Below are positions 52,604 through 61,474 of a DNA stretch of 64,000 nucleotides, in pieces (the stretch's first letter is position 1; each line of letters starts with the position of its first letter). The notes under the pieces are model-generated. The model saw nothing but the letters and a program-made list of their open reading frames with translations, made no database searches and was not told where the DNA came from. Both the position numbers and the translations under genes were made by a program. Origin of the DNA: JAZTZP01 sp045637525 (GTDB lineage: Bacteria > Bacillota > Clostridia > UBA1381); NCBI GenBank assembly GCA_045637525.1, contig JAZTZP010000150.1, forward strand, positions 1 to 64,000, in the 5' to 3' direction.

Positions 52604-55252
52604 ATGAAAAAGATAATTTCAGTTTTATGCATTCTGGCACTTTTAGTGCCGGCGGCATTTGCGGAAACAGATTATTCGGATCTTGACAGAGAATCGAAAT
52701 ATTATGAAGCAGTAGCTCTGTTTGAAAGCATGGGGCTGATAACAGGATTTACCGAAGAGGAGTTTATGCCTGACGTTGCGATGACACGTGCAGATTTTGC
52801 AATGATGTTTGCGGTTCTTACCGGATATGATAACAGTGCATATTCGCTGCAGCGTTTTTCGGACGTTGATGAGAGCAGTCCGGCATTTTCACATATAAAC
52901 TATATGTATGAAAACGGATATATGCTTGGTGACGGAAACGGTGCGTTTCGTCCTAATGACGGAATAACATGTACGGAAGCTTTAAAAGTTGTACTAACAA
53001 GCTTAGGCTATGATGAGCCGGCTGCACGTAAGGGCGGTTATCCTGCCGGATATAATTCAGTAGGTGCTGAGCTTAAGCTCACACGTGGTATTGACATGAA
53101 TCCGACAAAACCGCTTACACGAGGCGATATGTGTATTTTAATGTATCATACTCTTGATACACCGATGTTTACTATGTCGGAAATAACCGATACCGGTTTT
53201 AGCTATTCGGAAGAGGAGGGGGCAACTCTCCTTTCCGAAATGATGGGTGTTGAAAAGTATTCGGGAGTGTTTATTGCAGATTATAAATCTGCGGTGTACG
53301 GAACACGTACAAACAGAGCGGATATTGTAGTGATAAACTATGAGACTTACAGCTGTACACTTAATACTGAAAATCTTGTCGGAAAATATGTTGACTATTA
53401 TGTGAATTCAGATAATAAGGTTGTGGCGGTATTTGACCGTTCGGAGTCAGTAGTAAATGTAAAATATGATGATATTTCTCCTGATTCGGATCTTAATGAA
53501 ATTAAGTATGATGATGGAAGAAAAGAAAAAAGTATTCAGCTTTCTTCCGATACTCTTTTCGGATATAACGGAAGCGGTACAACGGTGCTAAGTGACGATA
53601 CTGTAAAACCGTCATACGGAGAGATAACAGCAGTTGATTTTGACGGCGATGAAGTGTATGACAGCGTTGTTATATGGGATTATGAAATAGCCATGGTAAA
53701 ATCTGCATCGGCGGCGCTTGAACAAATTCAGCTTGACAGCGGAGAGATAATCGACTCTGATACCGAGATTTTAGTATATAAAAACGGAGCTGTTGCTGCA
53801 ATTACCGATATTGGTATTAAAAATGTACTTCTTATAGCAAGAAACGATGCATGCACTACTGTATTTGCATCAGATGTAAAGGTTTCCGGTATTATATCAT
53901 CTGTTGATAATGATGATTTAATTGTAGCGGTAAATGATACAGAATATCCTGTGGCTGAGTTTGCAATAAATAAGCTTACTGCAGGTAAGGAAATGATACT
54001 ATATATCGACAAATACGGTTGTATCGTTTATTCAGAAGATGACAGCGGTGCAAAGTACGGATATTTGCAAAATGTCTACATAAATGAAGATACAGAACAG
54101 ACCATGATTAAGCTTTTTGGAAAAGATAATCAGTTTCATCTGTTTACTGCTGCTGAAAATGTGAATTTATATATTGGAGATTCTCTTCTTGAGCGTGTGG
54201 CAAATAAGGATTTGCGTTCGCATTTTTATGATGCTATGAGTAATACTGTTAACATGCAGCTCATAAAATATGACTTGAACGGCAAAGGTGAAGTCATCAG
54301 CATATATCGTCCTTTAAGTGCTAAAATTGATGAATACAATAACGATAGCTTTGTATGTAATTTAAATACTGCAGAGTTAATAGCATTAGATGAGAATGAT
54401 CCCGAAAAAATTTCATCGGAAACATCAAGATATTATAACGGATATTTTTACGTAGTTGCAAAGCAGAATCAACTGAGTTTCCTTTCAGATTCTTCAACGG
54501 TGGTTTTCTATCTTCCTGAAAAAGAAACAGACTGGATGGTAATGACACCGTCACAGCTTTCAACAGGGCAGGATTACCCGAGTCTTGCGGCTTATGACTT
54601 TACTGATGACGGAATATGCGGCTGTGCTGTCGTAAGAGCCACAGGCGCAATAGCAACAACATTCGGAAGAAGTCAGACAATGTTTGTGGTTGACGAATTG
54701 TCTACTGCTGTAAATGAGGATAACGAGCTGTTTAAAACAATTGGAGGGCTTACCAATAAAAATGCGCGTGTTTCATTTAAGGCTCCGATTGAGGAAAATA
54801 TTATAAGCGGCTCAGCTGAGACTACGACAAAATACCCCGGTGTCTCAATTAACGACATTAAAAAAGGCGATGTAATTCAGGTAATAACCGATTCTGAAAA
54901 TATTATAAAGGATTTCAGAATGCTTTACAGCTATGGCGGTGATGAACTTGCATACAGCTTATTCCCGGATTCCGGAGAAGGCGGCTCTGTTCATGTTCTT
55001 GACAGAGAGAAGTCATCTATGGCATACAGCGGACCGGTAGTCGGAAAAGGCTCATTGGCATTTATGCTTAAAAACAGTGTTCTTCCAAAAACAAGATCTT
55101 ATTTGCTGTCAGGGACGAATGTAACTGTATTTAATACAAAAACAAAGAAGGCAGAGGCAGCAACAGTAGATGAAATATATGAAGGAGCGAATGTATTTGC
55201 ATATTGCTATCCGGCATACAGCGACAAGTATATAGTGATATATACGGAATAA
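52604..55252 (+). CDS. Cell-wall protein with three N-terminal SLH domains and a large unknown domain (locus B)
   Basis: 882 residues. The signal peptide ends at about 20 (AAFA). SLH domains are at about 29-76 (SMGLITGFTEEEFMPDVAMT), 82-125 (ENGYMLGDGNGAFRPNDGIT) and 145-185. About 690 residues of unrecognised beta-rich sequence follow (EKYSGVFIADYKSAVYGT, LVGKYVDYYVN, then a C-terminal end YSDKYIVIYTE). It has the same architecture as the protein at 19507, so each locus has one copy. The start has AGGAGG 7 nt upstream and lies 3 bp after the stop of the giant SLH gene. It may be a wall-anchored receptor or scaffold; no catalytic signature is visible. Confidence 0.82.
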   Translation: MKKIISVLCILALLVPAAFAETDYSDLDRESKYYEAVALFESMGLITGFTEEEFMPDVAMTRADFAMMFAVLTGYDNSAYSLQRFSDVDESSPAFSHINYMYENGYMLGDGNGAFRPNDGITCTEALKVVLTSLGYDEPAARKGGYPAGYNSVGAELKLTRGIDMNPTKPLTRGDMCILMYHTLDTPMFTMSEITDTGFSYSEEEGATLLSEMMGVEKYSGVFIADYKSAVYGTRTNRADIVVINYETYSCTLNTENLVGKYVDYYVNSDNKVVAVFDRSESVVNVKYDDISPDSDLNEIKYDDGRKEKSIQLSSDTLFGYNGSGTTVLSDDTVKPSYGEITAVDFDGDEVYDSVVIWDYEIAMVKSASAALEQIQLDSGEIIDSDTEILVYKNGAVAAITDIGIKNVLLIARNDACTTVFASDVKVSGIISSVDNDDLIVAVNDTEYPVAEFAINKLTAGKEMILYIDKYGCIVYSEDDSGAKYGYLQNVYINEDTEQTMIKLFGKDNQFHLFTAAENVNLYIGDSLLERVANKDLRSHFYDAMSNTVNMQLIKYDLNGKGEVISIYRPLSAKIDEYNNDSFVCNLNTAELIALDENDPEKISSETSRYYNGYFYVVAKQNQLSFLSDSSTVVFYLPEKETDWMVMTPSQLSTGQDYPSLAAYDFTDDGICGCAVVRATGAIATTFGRSQTMFVVDELSTAVNEDNELFKTIGGLTNKNARVSFKAPIEENIISGSAETTTKYPGVSINDIKKGDVIQVITDSENIIKDFRMLYSYGGDELAYSLFPDSGEGGSVHVLDREKSSMAYSGPVVGKGSLAFMLKNSVLPKTRSYLLSGTNVTVFNTKTKKAEAATVDEIYEGANVFAYCYPAYSDKYIVIYTE

Positions 55253-55267
55253 TAGGGAGATAGAATA

Positions 55268-57115
55268 ATGTTTTTGCGTGATACATATAAAGAGAATGTA
55301 AATCAGAAAATCAGGTCTGCAAAGGATTTTAAGATTTTTCCGGATGTAAATGACAGACAGGCATGGGAAAAAGTAAATCCGGTATTAAAAGCATCAAAAA
55401 TAAAAGCGGCAGAAGCTGTCATCGACCGGAAATGGAACGATAAGACGGCGATGGATTTCATTAACTATTTCAAAAAAGGACAGTTATATAATGCACATGA
55501 GGAAAGAAATGCATTTATAATGTTTATAATTGCAGAATGCCTTGAAAATAAGGGTAGATTTATTGAACAGATAGTAAATGGTATCTGGTATTTCTGCGAG
55601 AAAACCGATTGGGCATCACCAAATCATTTGAATCACATGTATGATGATGCGAGTAAAAATGTTTTACCGGATATTGAGGAACAATACAGGTTCATAGATT
55701 TACATGCGGCTATGACTGCAGAAGCTTTGGCATGGGCATATTATTTCCATAAAGAAAAGCTTGATGAAATTACACCTCTTATATGTAAGCGTATTAAATA
55801 TGAGGTGAGACGAAAAATATTTGATACATATCTTGTAAGAAAAGACTTTGGCTGGATGGGATTTGTCCCATCCCGGCGGCACAAAGTGAATAACTGGAAT
55901 CCTTACATTGTATCACATATTCTTGGAGCGGCATTTATTCTTGAAGATGATGACGAGAGACGTGCCGATATTGTTGATACAAGTCTGATGTTCCTTGATA
56001 ATTATCTGAATGTAGTACCCGAGGACGGTGGCTGTGATGAAGGGCCGGGATACTGGTCGATGGCAGGTGGTTCCGTTTTCGATTGTCTTGAGCTTCTCTA
56101 TTACGTAACAGATGGTAAGTTTAATGTTTTTGATAATGAGAAGATTAAAAACATGGGTTTATATATGGATAAGGTTCATATTTATAAAGATTATTTTGTA
56201 AACTTTGCAGATAATCTTTCAAAAGAAGCTGTTCCTATAATGCTTTGCCGGTACGGAAAAGCTGTAAACGATGAAAGCCTTTATAAACTTGGATATTCTT
56301 CGGCAGGTCAGCATGGAAGCGCATGTAAATACAGAGTTTTTGCTGATTTGTTTACCGATATTTCAGGTGATTGTAGTGATGCAGAGTTTGTAGCGGATTC
56401 GTGGATGCCGGATACGCAAATCGGAACAGCACGTGAGAATACCGATAGTTACAAAGGACTCTATCTTGCGTTTAAAGGCGGTCATAACGATGAAAGTCAT
56501 AATCATAACGATGTGGGTAATTTCATTGTTTATTCGGACGGAACACCTGTTCTTATAGATATCGGTTCCGGAACATATGTACCAAAGACTTTCAGTGATA
56601 GGCGTTACGAGCTATATAATAACTGTTCGGATTATCATAATCTTCCGACTGTTAACGGATATACACAAAAAGCCGGAAGAGATTTTGCTGCAAGTGATGT
56701 TAAATACCATTCGGAAGAAAAGAGAATATCGGCATCTATGAGCATAAAAAACGCATATCCAAAAGATGCAAAAATAATGAAGTGGAACAGAAATTACGAG
56801 CTTGACAGAACGGTCGGAAAAATAATAATAACAGATGATTATGAGCTTGAAGATGCATCAGATAACGTTGAATTTACATTAATGACAAATATTTGTCCGG
56901 AAATTACGGGGAATTCAATTAATATTTCTTTGCCTGAGGCTAACGATGTATATATTGATTTTCCTGAACACTTGGTGCCTGAAATTGAAAAACTTCCGCT
57001 TAATGAAGTATCAGACGGAAAGATAAAACAATCATGGGGTGAGCTTTACAGAATTTTATTGAAGCAGACAAAATTTGTGAAATCGGATGTTGTCTCTATC
57101 ATATGTCACAGATAA
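55268..57115 (+). CDS. Heparinase II/III-like polysaccharide lyase, cytoplasmic
   Basis: 615 residues without a signal peptide. The N-terminal two thirds form an alpha/alpha toroid (DLHAAMTAEALAWAYYFHKE; FGWMGF). Landmarks expected around the active site are NNWNPYI (Asn, about residue 214), EDGGCDEGPGYWSMAGG (Tyr, about 262) and GHNDESHNHNDVGNF in the beta-sheet domain (His residues, about 410), followed by DGTPVLIDIGSGTY. This is the pattern of heparinase II/III-superfamily lyases such as PL12/15/21 relatives. The cytoplasmic location suggests an oligosaccharide lyase acting after import. GGGAGA precedes the ATG. It lies between the SLH gene and the LamG-DUF1961 gene in one operon. Confidence 0.88.
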   Translation: MFLRDTYKENVNQKIRSAKDFKIFPDVNDRQAWEKVNPVLKASKIKAAEAVIDRKWNDKTAMDFINYFKKGQLYNAHEERNAFIMFIIAECLENKGRFIEQIVNGIWYFCEKTDWASPNHLNHMYDDASKNVLPDIEEQYRFIDLHAAMTAEALAWAYYFHKEKLDEITPLICKRIKYEVRRKIFDTYLVRKDFGWMGFVPSRRHKVNNWNPYIVSHILGAAFILEDDDERRADIVDTSLMFLDNYLNVVPEDGGCDEGPGYWSMAGGSVFDCLELLYYVTDGKFNVFDNEKIKNMGLYMDKVHIYKDYFVNFADNLSKEAVPIMLCRYGKAVNDESLYKLGYSSAGQHGSACKYRVFADLFTDISGDCSDAEFVADSWMPDTQIGTARENTDSYKGLYLAFKGGHNDESHNHNDVGNFIVYSDGTPVLIDIGSGTYVPKTFSDRRYELYNNCSDYHNLPTVNGYTQKAGRDFAASDVKYHSEEKRISASMSIKNAYPKDAKIMKWNRNYELDRTVGKIIITDDYELEDASDNVEFTLMTNICPEITGNSINISLPEANDVYIDFPEHLVPEIEKLPLNEVSDGKIKQSWGELYRILLKQTKFVKSDVVSIICHR

Positions 57116-57125
57116 GGAGTAAAAA

Positions 57126-58622
57126 ATGATTAAGCCTATATATGAATATTCATTGACTGAAAAGGAAGACAATACAAGAATACTTTCCTATAAGGGAAGA
57201 GACGGAATAAATACAACGTCAATACATAAAAAAATAACAGTCCCGAAGCATACTGTAAACAACAGTGAGGGAAGTCTTACAATATGGCTTCTGCCACTGG
57301 AGGATCTTGCAACTGTTTCGCATCAGGAGCATTTTATGGATGTTGATCCGTTGTATCAGAACTATGCAATTTTATCGGATAATATAAATTCAAAGGCATA
57401 CAATGAATCAGTATTTTGTGTGAACTGGATGTCTAACTGGTATCCTCAGCTTTTTGCAAAATGCTTTGAGGGATATATTTATTCCGATTCTCCCACAAAT
57501 AAACCGTATTTGTCAGCAACGCCGATTAAATCAGCGTTTGCAATTGATGTTAAAGGTCATAAGGCTTTTACGGCAGCGGGAAGATTTTTCTTCAAAAAAG
57601 CACATTGGTATCAGGTTAGCGTTACATGGGATAAGGTTAAGAATATATTTAATATTTATATAAACGGAGTTTTAGTAAGCTGTGCAAATTCAGGAGTTAG
57701 GATGCAGTGGGAAAAGTGCGGTGATGTTTTATATGCAGGCAATCCGTCTTTTGCATTATCTGAATTAAAATTCTATGATAAGTGTTTAACGAATGATTTG
57801 ATATGTGAAGCGTTTGAGGCTGAAACAAAAGAACCGGATGATGAGCTTTTAAAAGAACTCAGGAAACAGTATCTTGCTGATGGAATAGAAATGCTTGATT
57901 TTAAGCCGGATGATAACTGGGAATTAAAGCTTGATTTATCTTTCAAAAAGCCGGAGCATCTTAATGAGTTTTATGTGCAGGGTAATACAGATTCACCGCA
58001 TATTACAGATGAAGGACTGCTTATAAATACAACAAATAATGAAATTCCGCTGTATGATGAAGACGGAGAGCGAATGGATAAAAATAATATGTATCTCTGG
58101 TCTGAAAAGAGCTTTGAAGGCGATTTATACGCTGAATTTGAGTTTATGCCGAAAGTTCATAACGGTTTTGGAATTGCAATTTTTCAGGCAAGCGGTCTTC
58201 AGCGTGAAGATTTCATGAATGATTACAAAAGACGTAAGACCGGAACGATGAGTATGCTTTTATGGGAAAATGTAAGAAGTTACAGCTGGGGATTTTTCAG
58301 GGAAATGGATGACGTAAGAGACGATGTTGAAACTCATATTTTTATGAAAAATCCTTGGATAAGACCGCTCGGTTTTCAATGCGGAGCAAAGCGTATGGAA
58401 CTCAACAAATGGTATAAGGCTCAGTTTATCCAGGAGGGGAATCATATTCGTGCAATTTTAAACGGCAGAGTTTTACTTGATGTTTATGATGACAGCTTTA
58501 CAAACAGCGGACCGGTACTGGGAGGCGGTCATTTTGCTCTGAGATGTATGAAAAGAACTCAGATGATGTTTAGAAATTTAAAGATTTATAATAAAAAGAT
58601 GTTTTTCGAGGTTAAGGAGTAA
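57126..58622 (+). CDS. LamG-like / DUF1961 (YesU-like) fusion protein, cytoplasmic
   Basis: 498 residues with no signal peptide. The first half (about 40-235) is LamG/concanavalin-like (EGSLTIWLLPLED, HWYQVSVTWDKVKNIFNIYINGVLV, LSELKFYDKCL). The second half (about 255-498) matches B. subtilis YesU (DUF1961) as I remember it: GIAIFQASGLQREDF, KRRKTGTM, a WxRPLGF-x-C-G-A segment, and NSGPVLGGGHFALR followed by a FRNLKIYN end. YesU is a beta-sandwich protein encoded in the rhamnogalacturonan yes cluster and has no settled activity. The fusion with a LamG domain is unusual, and both parts are probably intracellular. AAGGAG precedes the ATG, 10 bp after the lyase gene. Confidence 0.78.
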   Translation: MIKPIYEYSLTEKEDNTRILSYKGRDGINTTSIHKKITVPKHTVNNSEGSLTIWLLPLEDLATVSHQEHFMDVDPLYQNYAILSDNINSKAYNESVFCVNWMSNWYPQLFAKCFEGYIYSDSPTNKPYLSATPIKSAFAIDVKGHKAFTAAGRFFFKKAHWYQVSVTWDKVKNIFNIYINGVLVSCANSGVRMQWEKCGDVLYAGNPSFALSELKFYDKCLTNDLICEAFEAETKEPDDELLKELRKQYLADGIEMLDFKPDDNWELKLDLSFKKPEHLNEFYVQGNTDSPHITDEGLLINTTNNEIPLYDEDGERMDKNNMYLWSEKSFEGDLYAEFEFMPKVHNGFGIAIFQASGLQREDFMNDYKRRKTGTMSMLLWENVRSYSWGFFREMDDVRDDVETHIFMKNPWIRPLGFQCGAKRMELNKWYKAQFIQEGNHIRAILNGRVLLDVYDDSFTNSGPVLGGGHFALRCMKRTQMMFRNLKIYNKKMFFEVKE

Positions 58623-58633
58623 AGGAGGCAGAA

Positions 58634-61453
58634 ATGAAAAGGATAATAACAGCAATAATCGCTTTTTCATTGATTTTATCATATGTTACCTTTGTACCGT
58701 GTGCAAATGCCGAAGATGATAAGCTGGTAGTGACTGCGCTTGATTATTTCACTGATGAGGATATTAAAACGACAGCGGATGAACTGTTTTCTCTGCTTGA
58801 GGAGAATGAAAATACAAGCGAAATGTTTTCTGCATATAAAAACGGAAAATACCTGACTGCTCTCGGACTGTTCCGTAATTATATGATAGATAAGTTAAGA
58901 TATGCGCCGGTGGAACCGATTTCTATTACCGGATTTTCATGGGATTATAACTGGATCAAATCCGATATTATGGTAGGAAGGGACACAATTGAAAATTTAA
59001 ATAAGAAATACGAAGCAAGAAAGGATTTAAAACCGGTAGCCGATTATGAAGGAACGCTGAATTTTATTGATTCTTCGCTTCCGTCGGAGCTTGACTGGTG
59101 TCTGCTTGATAACGATAAGGATCCTGCAATAAGAAATATGATAAATGATGATTATTCGCATGGATTTACACTTCTTGCGTGCAGATTTGCGTCAACAGGA
59201 GATCCGATTTATGTACAGAAGCTTCTACAGTTTATGGATGATTACGCAAGGAATTTTAAGAACATTTTTGATACATATTACGGGCTTGAAGGAATGAGCT
59301 TTCGTGAAATCGGTGTAAGAAGTGACAGAACATATAGTATTTCAAATTATGTTTATATGATAAACCAGGACGGAAGAAAAGCGGCAAACTACAACGTAAG
59401 CCGTGCGCAACGTTCGAATTGTTTTATCTGGGCTTTGCACATTCTTGCAAAAGCACTTCCGGGAGAGGAGTTTAAACCAACATACGAAAGCAGTAACTAT
59501 CATAATATGTTACTTCCGATGTCAATAGAATCAAAGCCTTATCCTGAAGCTTATGATTATATTGACCCTGTAAGATTTGCGAGATTTATTCGCCATCTTG
59601 TTATAAACGAATATCCGACACAGAGTGAATCAACAATATATTTCCCGGGCGGAACACCAAATATAGCGATGGAATCAGCGAAAAATTCGCTTATATATTC
59701 AGCAATTTTATGTGATTTCGGTGAAAGTATCAACTTTAATCTGAAGGAGCTTATTGAAACTATAAATCAGAGAATGGGAACTTCTGCATATAAAGACGGG
59801 GGTGCACTTGAGCGAAGCTTCAATTACAATGTTACGGATATAGGCGGAAGAGAAGGATTTTCAAAAACAATTGATGCTCATGCTCCGCAGTATGTAAAGG
59901 AGCATGGACTTATTGACTTTTCAATGCAGGCAAAAAAATGGGATTTGCTTTTAGAAATGTACAAATCACCGCTTGGACTCACTCCGAAAATAGGAAATCA
60001 GGCGTCAAACAGCGGTAGCGCTGCATACTGGAAGAACCCGGAAGAGCTTGATAAGCTTAATGAAAGCGAGAATAATACTCCAAAGCCTTACACATCGGCA
60101 TATCTCCCATACAGCGGATATGGTGCAATGAGAAGCGGCTGGGATTCAAGAGCGACCTATATGTCGTTTTTCAATAATCCTTACAGAACTCAGGGACACG
60201 AATTTTCAGCAACCAATGCTGTTATGAATCTTACAGCTCATGGCAGAACCTTGCTGGTATGCAGTGGAGTGCCGTACTATGGTCTTAGCTATGTAGCACA
60301 GTATCCGGAGTTCATTAAAAATGGTTATGATGAAATAAATGGTTATATGGCGGAAAACTCAACAAGAAAAGTATCCACAGTAATGGTAAATGATAATTCA
60401 CAATCAATGAATAACTATTTTTTTGATGAGGTTGGCGATTACGACGTCCAAAAAAATACAGGTGCAATTAAATGGGGAACAACACTTTCTCAGACCCCTG
60501 ATGATACCATTGACAGCAGATGGCTGACAAATGATAATTTTGACTTTTGTGAAGGTTACTGGACCGGCGGATATACTCCTTTATACGGAACAATGGAAAG
60601 TCCACCGGATCCGTGTGCGGTTGGTCAAGTCAGTCATGATGCAGATCACAGGCGTAAGTTTATATTTGTAAAGGATGCAGATCTGTTCATAGTAGAGGAC
60701 GAGCTTGAAAATACATATAAGCTTGAGAATAAATACAGAGCATTATGGCACTTTCCGGCATTTGAGGAGGGAAGTAAAACACTTACCGGATTTAAAGAGG
60801 ACCAGGTTATATTGGATGAGGATAATAACCGGTTCTATACAGCAGATCCTGAAGGGCCAAATCTCTTTGCATATAATTTTTCAAACAGCGATTTATCTTA
60901 TGAAAAATACTATGGTTATTACAAGGAAGGAGAACTTGGCTGGGGATGGTCTGACGGTGGAACGGATGTATTTACCGGTAAATTTGCACCACGACCTGAA
61001 GTGCACGTTTTATGGGGTGACAAGAAAAGAGGCGACATTACAAAGGTTGCGACAGTTCTTGCACCGTCTGAAAATGACAAAGATCCTATTGTAAGCTATA
61101 CAGATAAGTCAGACGAGAACATTAATGCATTTGAGATAACAAAGGCTGACGGTATAACCGTAGAATATTACAGCTCAAACGAAAAGCGTAAATTCCAATT
61201 TGACGGAATCAATGCATTTGCAAAAGGGGTTGTAGTAACAAAGAAGGACGGAAAGAAAATAAGTGCATTGGCACTTAACTGTGATTATTTCATAGTCAAC
61301 AATGTAACGCCTGTATATATGATATCGGAGCATTGTGCAGTTTCGTTCGGAGATAACGGTTATGTAAGTGACGTAACACAGTTTGATATTCCGTCAACTT
61401 TTGAGTGGATTGGTGAATATGACGGTGAACATACACCATTTTACGGTAAATAA
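58634..61453 (+). CDS. Secreted heparinase II/III-like polysaccharide lyase (locus B, first)
   Basis: 939 residues. The signal peptide ends at about 26 (ANA). The N-terminal helical region (TADELFSLLEEN, AYKNGKYLTALGLFRNYMID) is shared with the proteins at 22217 and 61475. The toroid continues with ACRFASTGDPIYVQKLLQFM. The beta-sheet domain starts YLPYSGYGAMRSGWDSRATY and has QGHEFSATNAVMNLTAHGRT, with the His expected for heparinase-type beta-elimination, then VSTVMVND. The C-terminus ends FDIPSTFEWIGE. It lacks accessory LamG domains and any anchor. AAAGGAGG precedes the ATG. Homology supports a lyase of uronic-acid polysaccharides; the substrate is not determined. Confidence 0.86.
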   Translation: MKRIITAIIAFSLILSYVTFVPCANAEDDKLVVTALDYFTDEDIKTTADELFSLLEENENTSEMFSAYKNGKYLTALGLFRNYMIDKLRYAPVEPISITGFSWDYNWIKSDIMVGRDTIENLNKKYEARKDLKPVADYEGTLNFIDSSLPSELDWCLLDNDKDPAIRNMINDDYSHGFTLLACRFASTGDPIYVQKLLQFMDDYARNFKNIFDTYYGLEGMSFREIGVRSDRTYSISNYVYMINQDGRKAANYNVSRAQRSNCFIWALHILAKALPGEEFKPTYESSNYHNMLLPMSIESKPYPEAYDYIDPVRFARFIRHLVINEYPTQSESTIYFPGGTPNIAMESAKNSLIYSAILCDFGESINFNLKELIETINQRMGTSAYKDGGALERSFNYNVTDIGGREGFSKTIDAHAPQYVKEHGLIDFSMQAKKWDLLLEMYKSPLGLTPKIGNQASNSGSAAYWKNPEELDKLNESENNTPKPYTSAYLPYSGYGAMRSGWDSRATYMSFFNNPYRTQGHEFSATNAVMNLTAHGRTLLVCSGVPYYGLSYVAQYPEFIKNGYDEINGYMAENSTRKVSTVMVNDNSQSMNNYFFDEVGDYDVQKNTGAIKWGTTLSQTPDDTIDSRWLTNDNFDFCEGYWTGGYTPLYGTMESPPDPCAVGQVSHDADHRRKFIFVKDADLFIVEDELENTYKLENKYRALWHFPAFEEGSKTLTGFKEDQVILDEDNNRFYTADPEGPNLFAYNFSNSDLSYEKYYGYYKEGELGWGWSDGGTDVFTGKFAPRPEVHVLWGDKKRGDITKVATVLAPSENDKDPIVSYTDKSDENINAFEITKADGITVEYYSSNEKRKFQFDGINAFAKGVVVTKKDGKKISALALNCDYFIVNNVTPVYMISEHCAVSFGDNGYVSDVTQFDIPSTFEWIGEYDGEHTPFYGK

Positions 61454-61474
61454 TCCCATTGAAAGGATAAAATA

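Noticed and set aside
60705..61094. 129-codon plus-strand open frame
   Set aside because: Out-of-frame shadow inside the lyase gene at 58634, which is continuous and motif-bearing.
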